Assembly: GCA_963669295.1 (NCBI GenBank)
Contig: OY769938.1
Span: forward strand, 3,472,001-3,536,000
DNA from: G963669295 sp963669295
GTDB taxonomy: Bacteria; Bacteroidota; Bacteroidia; Flavobacteriales_D; CALLUQ01
Direction: 5' to 3'
Length of the DNA: 64,000 nt
Shown here: one piece after another, positions 1-9,075 of the stretch
Layout of the letters: the number at the start of each line of letters is the position of its first letter
Position numbering within the stretch: position 1 is the first letter of the stretch
Position numbers and translations under genes: made by a program
The notes under the pieces: generated by a model
What the model saw: only the letters and a program-made list of their open reading frames with translations
Database searches by the model: none
Told to the model about the DNA's origin: nothing

Positions 1-11
1 GTTTGGGACAC

Positions 12-692
12 TCAAGATGCTCTTATCAACAATTTTATGTCTTCAATCATGCGTTCGGCTTCTAGCAAAATGGTACCGTTGTAGATGCCTCTAATTTTGC
101 GCTCTTTGTCTACTAAAATAAAATGCTCGGTGTGTAAGAATTCGGTAGAGTCTTTGTTGAATCCGGGTTCTTCTTCGGCAAAATACGATTGGCGTGCCAG
201 GGCATAAATCTCACTCTTATTGCCAGTTACCAATGCCCACTTATTGGCGTTGAGGTTATAGTGGGTGGCATAGTTTTGTAGTCGGGGCAACGAGTCGATC
301 CATGGGGTTACCGAATGCGAAATGAATTTTACTTCATCGTTGGCCGCAAATGCTGCTTCTACCTTTTTAAGGTTGTCGGTCATTTTAGGACAAATGCTGG
401 GGCAGGAGGTAAAGAAGAAGTTGGCCACGTATATGCTGCCTTCAAAATCTTTTTCCGTTACCGTGTTGCCTTCCTGGTTGGTGAAGGAAAAGGGGGCAAT
501 GGTATGCTGCTCTAATTGCTGAAAATCGCTGTCGGTTTTCCAGTGGGGCATAAAGTCGGGAGTAAAGTAATAGGGCAGGGGCGTTTGGGCATTTTTGCCA
601 CAACCGATGGCTGCTAATAACAACACGAGCAAGATGGCCTTGAAGGAGAGGAGTATCCCTCGAACGGCCTTTGTGCTAGTTTTCAATTTCAT
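12..692 (-). CDS. SCO1/SenC-family copper chaperone or thiol-redox lipoprotein
   Basis: SCO proteins have a thioredoxin fold and deliver copper to, or reduce thiols of, the CuA site of cytochrome oxidase. The 226-residue product starts with a basic N-terminus, a hydrophobic stretch and a lipobox ending at Cys31 (LLAAIGC), so it should be a periplasm-facing lipoprotein. The CPSIC motif at Cys97/Cys101 is the family's metal/redox pair, and a conserved His lies in TEHFILVD near the C-terminus. A longer frame opens upstream, but the Met at 692 gives the best lipoprotein signal and overlaps the upstream MORN gene by 17 bases, suggesting translational coupling. It is the last gene of a three-gene minus-strand operon. 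Family assignment is firm; whether it serves an oxidase or another copper enzyme is unknown. Confidence 0.9.
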   Translation of the reverse strand: MKLKTSTKAVRGILLSFKAILLVLLLAAIGCGKNAQTPLPYYFTPDFMPHWKTDSDFQQLEQHTIAPFSFTNQEGNTVTEKDFEGSIYVANFFFTSCPSICPKMTDNLKKVEAAFAANDEVKFISHSVTPWIDSLPRLQNYATHYNLNANKWALVTGNKSEIYALARQSYFAEEEPGFNKDSTEFLHTEHFILVDKERKIRGIYNGTILLEAERMIEDIKLLIRAS

Positions 693-1278
693 TCCAAACA
701 TTGATACAACTTTTAATTCCTGATAATCCATATTTCCGTCCGTTTTTTGCTACGTAGTTGGTGCGAATCCGACCATCTCTTTCCCACGCTTGTTGTAGTC
801 CTTCTTCGTGTCCATTGGTATAATTGAATTTCCGAAAAAGCTCGCCTGTAGGATACCATTCTTTAGCTACCCCTTCATGCACGTCGTTGGCGAAAAAGTA
901 TTCGAACTTTTTTTGTCCGTTGGGCCACCAACCCCGGTGTAGGCCTGTTTTGCGGTTTTGTACGTAGTAACGCTGCGAAGCTTTGGTACCATTGTGGTAC
1001 CATTGACTTGACTGCCCTTGTTGTTTACCGTGTTGATAGGTGGTGCTGGAAAGGGTGTCGCCATTGGGGTGTAGTGCAAACACAATACCGGTATAGGGGT
1101 GTTGGTGGTGCCATAATATGCCACCCTGTTGAAGCAATGCGGGATCGTTGGCCTCGGCATACGTCGTGGTGACGATAGGGGCTGCTGAATCGCTGATGGA
1201 CGTTGAAGCACAGCCGCCCAACATTGCTAACAGGATAACCATTATTGTATTATTGAGATACTGTACCGGGCGTTCCAT
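676..1278 (-). CDS. MORN-repeat (YwqK-like) lipoprotein
   Basis: The 200-residue product has a signal peptide ending in a lipobox (LLAMLGGC), so it is a probable lipoprotein. The rest is made of MORN/YwqK-type repeats recognisable by the spacing of G, W/Y and NG: YHNGTKASQRYY, GLHRGWWPNGQKKFEYFF, EGVAKEWYPTGELFRKF and EGLQQAWERDGRI. These repeats form beta-hairpin rods; in Bacteroidota such proteins are often auto-annotated as YwqK antitoxins, but there is no toxin next to this one. The start at 1278 was chosen for a normal-length signal peptide; a Met at 1242 would leave only a 12-residue leader. The gene overlaps both neighbours, so the three genes are surely co-transcribed. Its biochemical role is unknown. 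Confidence 0.8.
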   Translation of the reverse strand: MERPVQYLNNTIMVILLAMLGGCASTSISDSAAPIVTTTYAEANDPALLQQGGILWHHQHPYTGIVFALHPNGDTLSSTTYQHGKQQGQSSQWYHNGTKASQRYYVQNRKTGLHRGWWPNGQKKFEYFFANDVHEGVAKEWYPTGELFRKFNYTNGHEEGLQQAWERDGRIRTNYVAKNGRKYGLSGIKSCINVWNEIEN

Positions 1279-1996
1279 AAAAACCGTCTCCATTGATGTA
1301 AGGATCTTGTGCTGTGATGTGGTAATGGTAGATACCATCCGGGTAATCGGCTGTAGCACTAAAATGCCCGTGATAACTGTCTAAATCATTGTTGGTAATG
1401 GCTTCTCCATTTTCGTAGGTGCCATATACAGGAAACCCATCCAACAAAAACCCTAACAACACATTGTTGCCTTGCGTGGCGGTGAGGTATAAAGGTTCCA
1501 TATGGTAGTGGTATTGTCCGGTTTGTTGTGGATGTCCATTGTATTGATCGAACGAATCGATTTCGGCACCCAGGTCGGTACCTCCGGCAGCGTATTGGTT
1601 AAAGAAAGGGATGCCATTCAACGAGATTCCCATGGCTCCCATTGGCGTTGATTCTTTATTGCTTGCCTCTGCCGGGTACAGGGGGATTCGAAAGGTTAAA
1701 CTGGAGGTAGCGATGCGGTTGGGGTTGAGCACAAAGTTGGAGTTGGTGCCGTTGTATGCTTCGTACATGCTCGACTCCCATTGGGTATCTAAAAAGTAAG
1801 GGCTTTTATGATCGGGTACTGCGGTAGAGGTGATGACTACCTCATCGCCATCTACATATACATTGCTGGCACCATATAGTTTTTGATAAATGGCTGGTGC
1901 CTCAGTATAACTGTTGTCGGTATCATCGTCTTTTTTACAACTGCTCAAAGCCAATCCTCCGGCAATTACGATGATGGGGAGATACTTGTAACGCAT
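1250..1996 (-). CDS. YHYH-domain lipoprotein
   Basis: The 248-residue product begins MRYKYLPIIVIAGGLALSSC, a clear lipoprotein signal, followed by a short Asp-rich linker. The family signature is present twice: YHYHMEPLYL and, near the C-terminus, IYHYHITAQDPYI, with the typical LLGFLLDGFPVYGTYENG between them. YHYH proteins are extracellular or periplasmic proteins of unknown biochemistry; their His-rich motifs suggest metal binding (inference). It is the first gene of the operon with the MORN and SCO proteins, and linkage of YHYH and SCO genes fits a shared copper theme. Longer starts exist upstream, but only the Met at 1996 places the signal peptide at the N-terminus. No TAnnTTTG promoter was seen in the 160 bases upstream. 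Confidence 0.85.
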   Translation of the reverse strand: MRYKYLPIIVIAGGLALSSCKKDDDTDNSYTEAPAIYQKLYGASNVYVDGDEVVITSTAVPDHKSPYFLDTQWESSMYEAYNGTNSNFVLNPNRIATSSLTFRIPLYPAEASNKESTPMGAMGISLNGIPFFNQYAAGGTDLGAEIDSFDQYNGHPQQTGQYHYHMEPLYLTATQGNNVLLGFLLDGFPVYGTYENGEAITNNDLDSYHGHFSATADYPDGIYHYHITAQDPYINGDGFYGTPGTVSQ

Positions 1997-2161
1997 GCCT
2001 TTCGAGTTTAGGTGAATACTTGCTTTTAAAAGTTTAGGCGATGCTTGATGTAAAAAACTTGCGGGCAAAATCGTGCGGATATTTGAAATGAGGAGTTAAG
2101 GTGATGAAATGAAAAAAGGAGGGGATGAAATAGGGAATGGTATTTGCTGTAGTTTTGTAGC

Positions 2162-2967
2162 ATGCGAGTTTTCACCACCTTTATAGCACTCTGTTTTTTT
2201 GTTGTTGCAACGGCACAAACCATTCCGTGGAGGCAAGTAGATGAAGGACTGATGTTGGCCGAAATCACCGCGCCCATCCCATCGGAATTTGGCGATAATA
2301 AGATCCTTGTTTTAAGGATTGATCCGGCATTGTATGCCTTTGATTTGGTGAGTGCCAAAGAAAAGGGCGAGCGGGTGCGTACGGCTCCAACATGGGCTAA
2401 AGACAAACAATTGTTGGCAGTGATTAATGCTGGTATGTACCAGAGCGATTTTGCTACCAGTGTAGGGTACATGCAAGACGGTGATTTTGTGAACAACAAA
2501 TATTTGAATGCCGATAATACTATTGTGGCCTTTAACCGCAAAGTAAACACCGTGCCCGAATTTCAAATCATTGATCGTACCTGCCAAAATTGGGACACGT
2601 TGAAAACGCAATACCACTCGTTTGTGCAAGGTATTCGCATGGTGGATTGCCACCAAAAAACAAGTGGAGCTTACAGGAAAAGAAATGGAGCATGGCGGTG
2701 ATTGGAAAAGACAAAGCAGGGCATGCATTATTCATTATGAGCAGAAGCCCTTACCGGGTACACAATTTTGTGAAAATGCTATTGAAACTTCCTTTAAACT
2801 TATACAACCTCATGTATTTGGAAGGCGGTCCCGAAGCTTCCTTTTACCTGAATCATAATGGTACGAAGGTGCAACAAATGGGCAGCTACGAAACCGGCTT
2901 TAATGAGAACGATGACAACACTCGTTTCTGGCAAATTCCCAACATGATTGGGGTGCGGAAGAAATAG
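2162..2967 (+). pseudogene. NAGPA/DUF2233-type phosphodiester glycosidase, frameshifted
   Basis: The frame from 2162 encodes a signal peptide (MRVFTTFIALCFFVVATAQ) and the first part of a phosphodiester glycosidase (NAGPA, exopolysaccharide-type) domain, with AVINAGMYQ and FVQGIRMVDC. It then runs into a stop at 2701. The family continues exactly in the -1 frame: NKWSLQEKKWSMAVIGKDKAG, RSPYRVHNFVKMLL, NLMYLEGGPEASFYLN, ending at 2967. The two halves join at a run of six A at 2655-2660. One extra A would restore a single 268-residue protein with all domain motifs. This is either a homopolymer sequencing error, a recent inactivating deletion, or slippage-tolerant expression. The intact coding quality of the distal half argues against an old pseudogene. 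The protein would be exported. Confidence 0.75.
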
Positions 2968-3094
2968 GTTTCTCAAATAATTCTCCTTCCTAAACAAATA
3001 ATAAACCGTTCGTTGCGGATAATAGTTTTCCTCTATTAATAGGAAAGCAATGTGGTAAACTTGAGCAAGTGTTGAATTAAATACCCCAACGAAA

Positions 3095-6000
3095 ATGCTC
3101 AAAAAAATAACCTCTTTTAGCCGCAAGCAATTCAGCAGCCGCAAGCGTACCTTCATTACCTCCGGTGTGTTGTTGGCTGCATTGGCCATTGTATTGGTTT
3201 CCGTAATTTCTATCGGCAACAACGGAAAGAAACCACCGGTCATTGATCCGGCTTTTAGCAACTACATTTCTGCCTACACCGCTGGCATTGTTTCTAAACA
3301 AAGCACCATTCGTATTCGATTGGCCAACGACTATACTGGTTTTCTTGAAGAGGGGCAGCCGGTAGACATGAGTTTGCTGCGCATTAGCCCATCGGTACAA
3401 GGAGCGGCCCATTGGGTAGATGCACGTACCATTGAGTTTGTGCCCGAAGAAATGCTGACTTCAGGTACAGTGTATGATGTAGAGTTTTTTCTGGCGAAAA
3501 TTATGGAGGTGGCGGAAGAAAAGCTCAGCGTGTTTGCTTTTCAGTTTCGTACCATTAAGCAAAACTTCAATGTGCTGATTGATGGGTTGTACCCGTACGA
3601 TTTTGAGACCATTGAATGGCAAAAGCTCAAAGGGCGTATCATAACCAGCGACATTGCCGATACGGCTGCTGTACAGCAGATTCTCAGTGCTGTACAGAAC
3701 AAAGATCACCTCAAGATTCATTGGGAGCATGAAGCGCGTAACATTCATCGTTTTGTGATCGATAGCATTACCCGGGTAGAAACACCAGGAAAGGTAACGG
3801 TGGAGTGGGATGGCGACCCATTGGGGGTCGACAATGAAAGCAGTAGGGTAGTGGAGGTGCCAGCGTTGGGTGATTTCAAAATTACCAATGTACGGGTGGT
3901 GCATTCGCCCGAGCAATACATCACCCTGCAATTCTCCGACCCCTTGCAGCAAAAACAAAATTTGCGCGGCATTATTCGTATCGAAGATGAGCGCAGCCGC
4001 GACCTTTCTTTCCAAATAGAAGGCAATACCATAACCATTTATCCTACTCATCATATTACTGGCACCAAAAAGATTACTGTGTCTACAGGCATCAAGAATT
4101 TTAGAGGGTATAAAATGGCCGAAGAAGATTTTCGCGAGGTGCTATTTGAAGAGCTAAAACCCGAAGTGCGATTCATTGGCGATGGTGCCATCATTCCCAA
4201 CGATGAAAAAGGGGTGTTGCTCCCATTTGAAGCCGTAAGCTTGCGCTCTGTGGATGTGTACATCACACAGATTTATGAAAACAACATCATGCAATTCTTG
4301 CAGGTCAACGACCTCAATGGACGTCGTGAAATGAAGCGAGTATCGCGCAAGATTTACCAAAAAACGGTAGACCTACGAGAGCTAGGCAATATGAACCTGC
4401 ACGAGTGGAACCTATTTTCGCTCGACCTGCGCAAGATTGTAAAGGTAGAGCCCGGAGCCATTTACCAGGTAGAAATCAAGTTCGATAAAGACAATTCCAT
4501 ATACAGTTGTGGTGGCGATAGCATAGACATTAATGCCGACCTGGTGGAGTTGGAACCGGTATTTGAACAAGCATGGAGCGAAGAAGAATGGGGCAGCTAC
4601 TACGACTATGATTATGAATATTATTACGACGATTATTATTACTACGAAGACGACTACGATCCGTGTGAAGATGAGTATTATTACTATCGTCGCAAAACGG
4701 TACGTCGCAACATCATTGCTTCCGACATTGGGTTAATTGCCAAGGTAGGACAAGATCGCACGGTGCATGTAGTGGCCAACGACATTCGTACTACTGCGCC
4801 ATTAAAAGGAGCAAAGGTGGAGTTTTACGATTACCAGCAGCAACTCATTTCTTCTACCGTAACCGATGGCAGGGGCATGTCGGCCATTCAACTAAACGCC
4901 AAGCCATTTATTATGGTAGCGAAGTATGGCAAGCAGCGCGGCTATTTGCGCATGCGTGATGGAGAATCGTTGTCGTTGAGTAAGTTCGATGTGTCGGGCG
5001 AAACGGTAGAAGAAGGAGTGAAAGGGTTTGTGTATACCGAACGGGGGGTGCGACGCCCTGGCGACTCGGTGTATGTAGGCTTTTTGTTGGAAGATAAAAA
5101 TCACCTACTGCCTTCTTCACACCCGGTTACCATGGAACTCATTGATCCACACGGGCAAACGGTGGAAACCATGACCACCACCAAATCTACCAATGGATTG
5201 TATGCTTTCCGCACTGCTACCGATGCTGAAGCACCTACCGGCAACTGGCGTGCCGACATCAATGTGGGCAACCGCACTTTTACACAGCGCTTAAAAGTAG
5301 AAACGGTAAAACCCAATCGTTTGAAAATTTACCTCGACTTTGGAAAGTCGATCCTTACCACGGGGGATAAGGATCATAAGGCCAACCTCAACGTAAAGTG
5401 GTTGCACGGTGCCAGTGCTAAAAACCTCAAAGCTAAGATTGATGTTACGGTGAACCAGGCTACCACCTCGTTTGCAAAGTTCAGGGGGTATATCTTCGAC
5501 GATCCGCTGGTGCAATTTTATGCAGAGCAGGAAACCGTATTTGAAGGACAGGTAGATGAAAATGGACAGGCTGTTTTTGATGCCGACTTGCAGGTAGGCG
5601 ATGCATCGCCTGGCATGTTGCGCGCCCATTTTGTGACCAAGGTATTTGAAGAAGGAGGAAACTTCAGCATCGACCGACATTCTATTGCTTACTCTCCTTA
5701 CGAAAGCTATGTAGGCATTGATGTGCCCGAGGGCGAATTGTATCAAGGAACATTGGTAACCGACAAAGACCATGTGGTGCAAGTGGCTACGGTAGATGCC
5801 AGGGGTACCCCCATATCCAGAAAAAAATTAGAGGTAAAAGTCTACAAAATAGAATGGCGCTGGTGGTGGGACAGCTACGATAATGACCTCGCAAGTTATA
5901 TCGGCAAATCTTCCACGGTGCCTATTCTAGACCAAACCATTAGTACCTACAAAGGCAAGGGCAAATTTAATTTGCGTGTTGATCGCCCTGGATGGGGCAG

Positions 6001-8740
6001 GTACCTGGTGCACGTTACCGACCCTGAAAGCGGACACTCTACCGGCAAAATTGTTTACATCGATTGGCCGTATTGGGCTCGAGGCAATCGCACCAATAAC
6101 GAGCATGCCACCATGCTGAGTTTCTCTACCGATAAAGACAAGTACAAGGTGGGAGAGCTGGTGAAGCTATCTTTTCCTTCAGCATCGAACGGCCGGGCAT
6201 TGGTATGCCTGGAGTCGGGAACGAAGATCATTAAAAAGTATTGGGTGAATACGGTGAAAGGAGAAACCAAGTTTGAATTCCCTACCCTAAAAGAAATGAC
6301 CCCTAATGTATTTGTGCATGTTAGTTTATTGCAGCCGCATAATGCTACTAAAAACGACTTGCCCATTCGAATGTATGGCGTGGTTCCGATTACTGTAGAT
6401 GATCCTGCATCACATTTGAACCCATTAATTACGATGCGGAGTGTACTACGGCCGGAAACCACGGCCAGTATTAAAGTGAAGGAAGAGCACGGTAAGGCCA
6501 TGTCGTATACCCTGGCGGTGGTAGATGAAGGGCTGCTCGACCTTACTGGCTTCAAAACGCCATCGCCCTGGGGGCATTTCAATGCCCGTGAAGCGTTGGG
6601 CGTAAAAACATGGGACTTGTACGATCATGTGATGGGTGCCTATGGGGGCGAGCTCAATCGCATCCTCAGCATTGGTGGAGATGGTGAAGGGGGCAATGGC
6701 CGTAAGAAAGCGAAAGCCAACCGGTTTAAGCCCATGGTGAAATTTTTGGGTCCTTTTGAGTTGAAAAAAGGCGAAGAGGTCATTCATAAAGTAAAAATTC
6801 CAAATTATGTAGGATCGGTACGCGTAATGGTAGTAGCAGGACAGGATAGAGCTTATGGGGAGAGCGAGAAAACTGTACCCGTTCGCAGTCCGTTGATGGT
6901 ACTGGGAACACTACCACGCGTACTCGGCCCTGCTGAAACGGTGCAATTACCTGTGAATGTATTTGCCATGGAAAAGCATGTGAAAGATGTTACGGTAGAG
7001 ATTGTTCCGAATGAGATGTTTACGGTGAATGGCACTACCAAACAGCGGTTGAAGTTCGAAAAAACAGGCGATGAGGTGGTGAACTTTGAGTTGGCTGTAG
7101 CCGATAAAGTGGGAGTGGGCAAGGTAACGGTAATTGCGCGCAGTGGGAAAGAGAAGGCGGTGTATGAGGTGGAGCTACAGGTGCGTGCGCCTAACCCCGA
7201 GGTGGTGGATGTAAAAGAGGTGGTGGTGCAGCCTGGGAAATCGTGGAGCAGCGACTTTGCGTTCAAAGGCATTGAAGGCACCAACAAAGGAACGGTAGAA
7301 ATTACTACCCTGCCGCCCATTGATTTGGGGCAACGGTTAAAGTACCTCATTCAATACCCACACGGGTGCATTGAGCAAACTACTTCAAGTGTGTTTCCGC
7401 AATTGGCATTGCACGAGGTGTTGAACCTCGATCGTAACCACCAACGCGAGATTGCCAAAAACATCAATGCAGGGTTGAAACGACTGTCGTTGTTTCAAAC
7501 CGACAACGGAGGCTTTTCTTACTGGCCCGGAGGGTATGATGATAGCGAGTGGGGCACCAATTACGCGGGCAACTTTATGCTGGAAGCAGAAAAACGTGGC
7601 TACCGGTTGCCCAGTGGCATGAAACAACGGTGGGTAAGCTATCAAAGTGATCGCGCCCGCTCGTGGTCGGGCAACAATGCCAACAATGCCGAGCTAGATC
7701 AAGCCTACCGTTTGTACACCCTGGCGTTGGCTGGCAAGCAAGAAATGGGAGCCATGAACCGACTGCGCGAACGTAGCAATTTATCGCTACAGGCCCGCTG
7801 GCGATTAGCGGCAGCCTACGAGTTGGTGGGGCAGCACGAAGTAGCGGTAAAACTCATTGAAGGACGTGCCACCACCGTGAAGCCATACAAAGAACTATCG
7901 TACACCTTTGGCTCCGATGCCAGAGACGAGGCCATGATTTTGGAAACCTTAAGCTTGATGAACAACAAAGCCAAAGCAGCAACATTGGCTCGAAGATTGG
8001 CAAAAAAGATGAGCGACAAAAGCAACTGGATGAGCACACAAACCACTGCCTATTGCCTCATTGCCATGAGCCGTTTCATGGAGAGCAACAGCAGTTCCAA
8101 TACCATGCAATTTGCCTATAGTGTAGATGGAGGGAAAACAGTGGTGAAAAGAACAACCGTGCCGGTATACCACGTGCAATTGAGCGAAAAACAGGTGCGT
8201 GAAGGCGGTAAGCTAGAGCTTACCAACAACGGGAAAGGCATTTTGTATGTGCGCCTCACCACCGAAGGGATACCAGTTACTGGCGATCAGTCGACCGCCA
8301 ACAGTAATATCTCCATGAACATTCGGTATACCACCATGGAAGGGCGCGAAATTGATCCGGTAACATTGGAGCAAGGCACCGACTTTTTAGCCGAAGTGGA
8401 GATCAGCAACCCGGGCACACGAGGACAATTGAAAGAAGTGGCACTGAGCCAGATATTCCCCTCGGGATGGGAAATTCACAATACCCGAATGGATGGGTTT
8501 AGTGCTTCTTACAAAGGAGATACTCCTACCTATCAAGACATTCGCGACGATAGGGTGTATACTTATTTCAACATCTCAGCGGGGAGTACCAAAACATTTA
8601 AGTTTATGTTGAATGCCACTTACATGGGCAAGTTTTACCTGCCAACAGTGGCCGTAGAGGCCATGTACGACAACACGGTAAATGCCCGACGCCCAGGGAA
8701 ATGGGTGGAAGTGGTGAAACCAGCACCGCTAACGCAATAG
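3095..8740 (+). CDS. Bacterial alpha-2-macroglobulin (YfhM-like), 1881 residues
   Basis: Bacterial macroglobulins are periplasmic protease traps anchored to the inner membrane, and they usually work alongside PBP1C. After a basic N-terminus there is one membrane segment (about residues 20-40, TFITSGVLLAALAIVLVSVI) without a lipobox Cys, so this copy is membrane-anchored rather than lipidated. Successive MG beta-sandwich domains follow, including the MG2-type region near 590-700 (GFVYTERGVRRPGDSVYVG). The thioester motif GCIEQ has its Cys at residue 1425, so covalent trapping should be possible; a Gly-rich, basic stretch around 1185-1200 is a candidate bait region. Residues about 497-535 form a remarkable Tyr/Asp/Glu-rich tract. 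PBP1C lies 7.6 kb downstream on the same strand. Two terminator hairpins follow the stop. Confidence 0.93.
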   Translation: MLKKITSFSRKQFSSRKRTFITSGVLLAALAIVLVSVISIGNNGKKPPVIDPAFSNYISAYTAGIVSKQSTIRIRLANDYTGFLEEGQPVDMSLLRISPSVQGAAHWVDARTIEFVPEEMLTSGTVYDVEFFLAKIMEVAEEKLSVFAFQFRTIKQNFNVLIDGLYPYDFETIEWQKLKGRIITSDIADTAAVQQILSAVQNKDHLKIHWEHEARNIHRFVIDSITRVETPGKVTVEWDGDPLGVDNESSRVVEVPALGDFKITNVRVVHSPEQYITLQFSDPLQQKQNLRGIIRIEDERSRDLSFQIEGNTITIYPTHHITGTKKITVSTGIKNFRGYKMAEEDFREVLFEELKPEVRFIGDGAIIPNDEKGVLLPFEAVSLRSVDVYITQIYENNIMQFLQVNDLNGRREMKRVSRKIYQKTVDLRELGNMNLHEWNLFSLDLRKIVKVEPGAIYQVEIKFDKDNSIYSCGGDSIDINADLVELEPVFEQAWSEEEWGSYYDYDYEYYYDDYYYYEDDYDPCEDEYYYYRRKTVRRNIIASDIGLIAKVGQDRTVHVVANDIRTTAPLKGAKVEFYDYQQQLISSTVTDGRGMSAIQLNAKPFIMVAKYGKQRGYLRMRDGESLSLSKFDVSGETVEEGVKGFVYTERGVRRPGDSVYVGFLLEDKNHLLPSSHPVTMELIDPHGQTVETMTTTKSTNGLYAFRTATDAEAPTGNWRADINVGNRTFTQRLKVETVKPNRLKIYLDFGKSILTTGDKDHKANLNVKWLHGASAKNLKAKIDVTVNQATTSFAKFRGYIFDDPLVQFYAEQETVFEGQVDENGQAVFDADLQVGDASPGMLRAHFVTKVFEEGGNFSIDRHSIAYSPYESYVGIDVPEGELYQGTLVTDKDHVVQVATVDARGTPISRKKLEVKVYKIEWRWWWDSYDNDLASYIGKSSTVPILDQTISTYKGKGKFNLRVDRPGWGRYLVHVTDPESGHSTGKIVYIDWPYWARGNRTNNEHATMLSFSTDKDKYKVGELVKLSFPSASNGRALVCLESGTKIIKKYWVNTVKGETKFEFPTLKEMTPNVFVHVSLLQPHNATKNDLPIRMYGVVPITVDDPASHLNPLITMRSVLRPETTASIKVKEEHGKAMSYTLAVVDEGLLDLTGFKTPSPWGHFNAREALGVKTWDLYDHVMGAYGGELNRILSIGGDGEGGNGRKKAKANRFKPMVKFLGPFELKKGEEVIHKVKIPNYVGSVRVMVVAGQDRAYGESEKTVPVRSPLMVLGTLPRVLGPAETVQLPVNVFAMEKHVKDVTVEIVPNEMFTVNGTTKQRLKFEKTGDEVVNFELAVADKVGVGKVTVIARSGKEKAVYEVELQVRAPNPEVVDVKEVVVQPGKSWSSDFAFKGIEGTNKGTVEITTLPPIDLGQRLKYLIQYPHGCIEQTTSSVFPQLALHEVLNLDRNHQREIAKNINAGLKRLSLFQTDNGGFSYWPGGYDDSEWGTNYAGNFMLEAEKRGYRLPSGMKQRWVSYQSDRARSWSGNNANNAELDQAYRLYTLALAGKQEMGAMNRLRERSNLSLQARWRLAAAYELVGQHEVAVKLIEGRATTVKPYKELSYTFGSDARDEAMILETLSLMNNKAKAATLARRLAKKMSDKSNWMSTQTTAYCLIAMSRFMESNSSSNTMQFAYSVDGGKTVVKRTTVPVYHVQLSEKQVREGGKLELTNNGKGILYVRLTTEGIPVTGDQSTANSNISMNIRYTTMEGREIDPVTLEQGTDFLAEVEISNPGTRGQLKEVALSQIFPSGWEIHNTRMDGFSASYKGDTPTYQDIRDDRVYTYFNISAGSTKTFKFMLNATYMGKFYLPTVAVEAMYDNTVNARRPGKWVEVVKPAPLTQ

Positions 8741-8768
8741 TTTCATGGTCTGCTCAGGTGAGCAGTTC

Positions 8769-8818
8769 GGGAAGGCGAGCCCAAATGGTCGGCGGCTCGT
8801 CTTCCCTTTATTACGCTT
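8769..8818 (+). terminator. Terminator-like hairpin after the macroglobulin gene
   Basis: A 13-base-pair stem pairs 8769-8781 (GGGAAGGCGAGCC) with 8794-8806 (GGCTCGTCTTCCC), with one G-U pair. A T-rich run follows. It sits 29 bases after the macroglobulin stop. Confidence 0.6.
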
Positions 8819-8853
8819 TTTAACTCCCGAAAGGGTAGGTTTGGTTTGTACGA

Positions 8854-8884
8854 AGTCCTGCACCCATGGTGCAGGGCTTTTTAT
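8854..8884 (+). terminator. Rho-independent terminator
   Basis: CCTGCACC (8857-8864) and GGTGCAGG (8868-8875) form a perfect eight-pair stem with a CAT loop, extended by further pairs on each side and followed directly by a T-run. This is the clearer of the two terminators behind the macroglobulin gene. Confidence 0.8.
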
Positions 8885-8933
8885 GAGCACATAGGCCTAT
8901 GACCAACAAATAGCTGGTTTTTGTTTCACTTAC

Positions 8934-9003
8934 TGATCATCTTATGTCAGCGATTGATCATGTTTATGTCAACAGTTGATCATTTTGTATCACCCATTGA
9001 TCG
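8934..9003 (+). repeat. Phased array of four TGATCA-type sites
   Basis: TGATCA occurs at 8934, 8955 and 8977, and TGATCG at 8998, with steps of 21, 22 and 21 bases, i.e. two helical turns. Units 1 and 2 also share TTATGTCA after the core. The array lies directly upstream of the promoter of the haloperoxidase gene, so it is a candidate operator array for a regulator binding one DNA face; it may also simply be a degenerate tandem repeat. Confidence 0.5.
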
Positions 9004-9019
9004 CCAATCGGCACGACTA

Positions 9020-9049
9020 TTGCGAGATTGGGGTAAGCAGTTATCTTTG
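9020..9049 (+). promoter_or_regulatory. Bacteroidetes-type promoter of the haloperoxidase gene
   Basis: A -33 TTG at 9020-9022 and a -7 element TATCTTTG at 9042-9049, matching TAnnTTTG exactly, are separated by 19 bases. Transcription would start about 20 bases before the ATG at 9076. Confidence 0.6.
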
Positions 9050-9075
9050 TATAGCCGTTTCAAACAGGTGGAAAT

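Noticed and set aside
2150..2157. TAGTTTTG, exact TAnnTTTG match, just before the ATG at 2162
   Set aside because: It would make the NAGPA-type gene leaderless and has no TTG at a suitable distance; likely chance in T-rich sequence.
3027..3046. TTTCCT/AGGAAA inverted repeat upstream of the macroglobulin gene
   Set aside because: Short, AT-rich dyad without promoter elements near it; not distinguishable from chance.
4533..4736. Plus-strand open frame inside the macroglobulin gene, rich in Thr/Ile
   Set aside because: It is an out-of-frame reading of the Tyr/Asp-rich tract and has no coding features.
8934..9003. Possible small CRISPR array
   Set aside because: Units are only 21-22 bases in total with a six-base core; there is no repeat-spacer structure and no cas gene.
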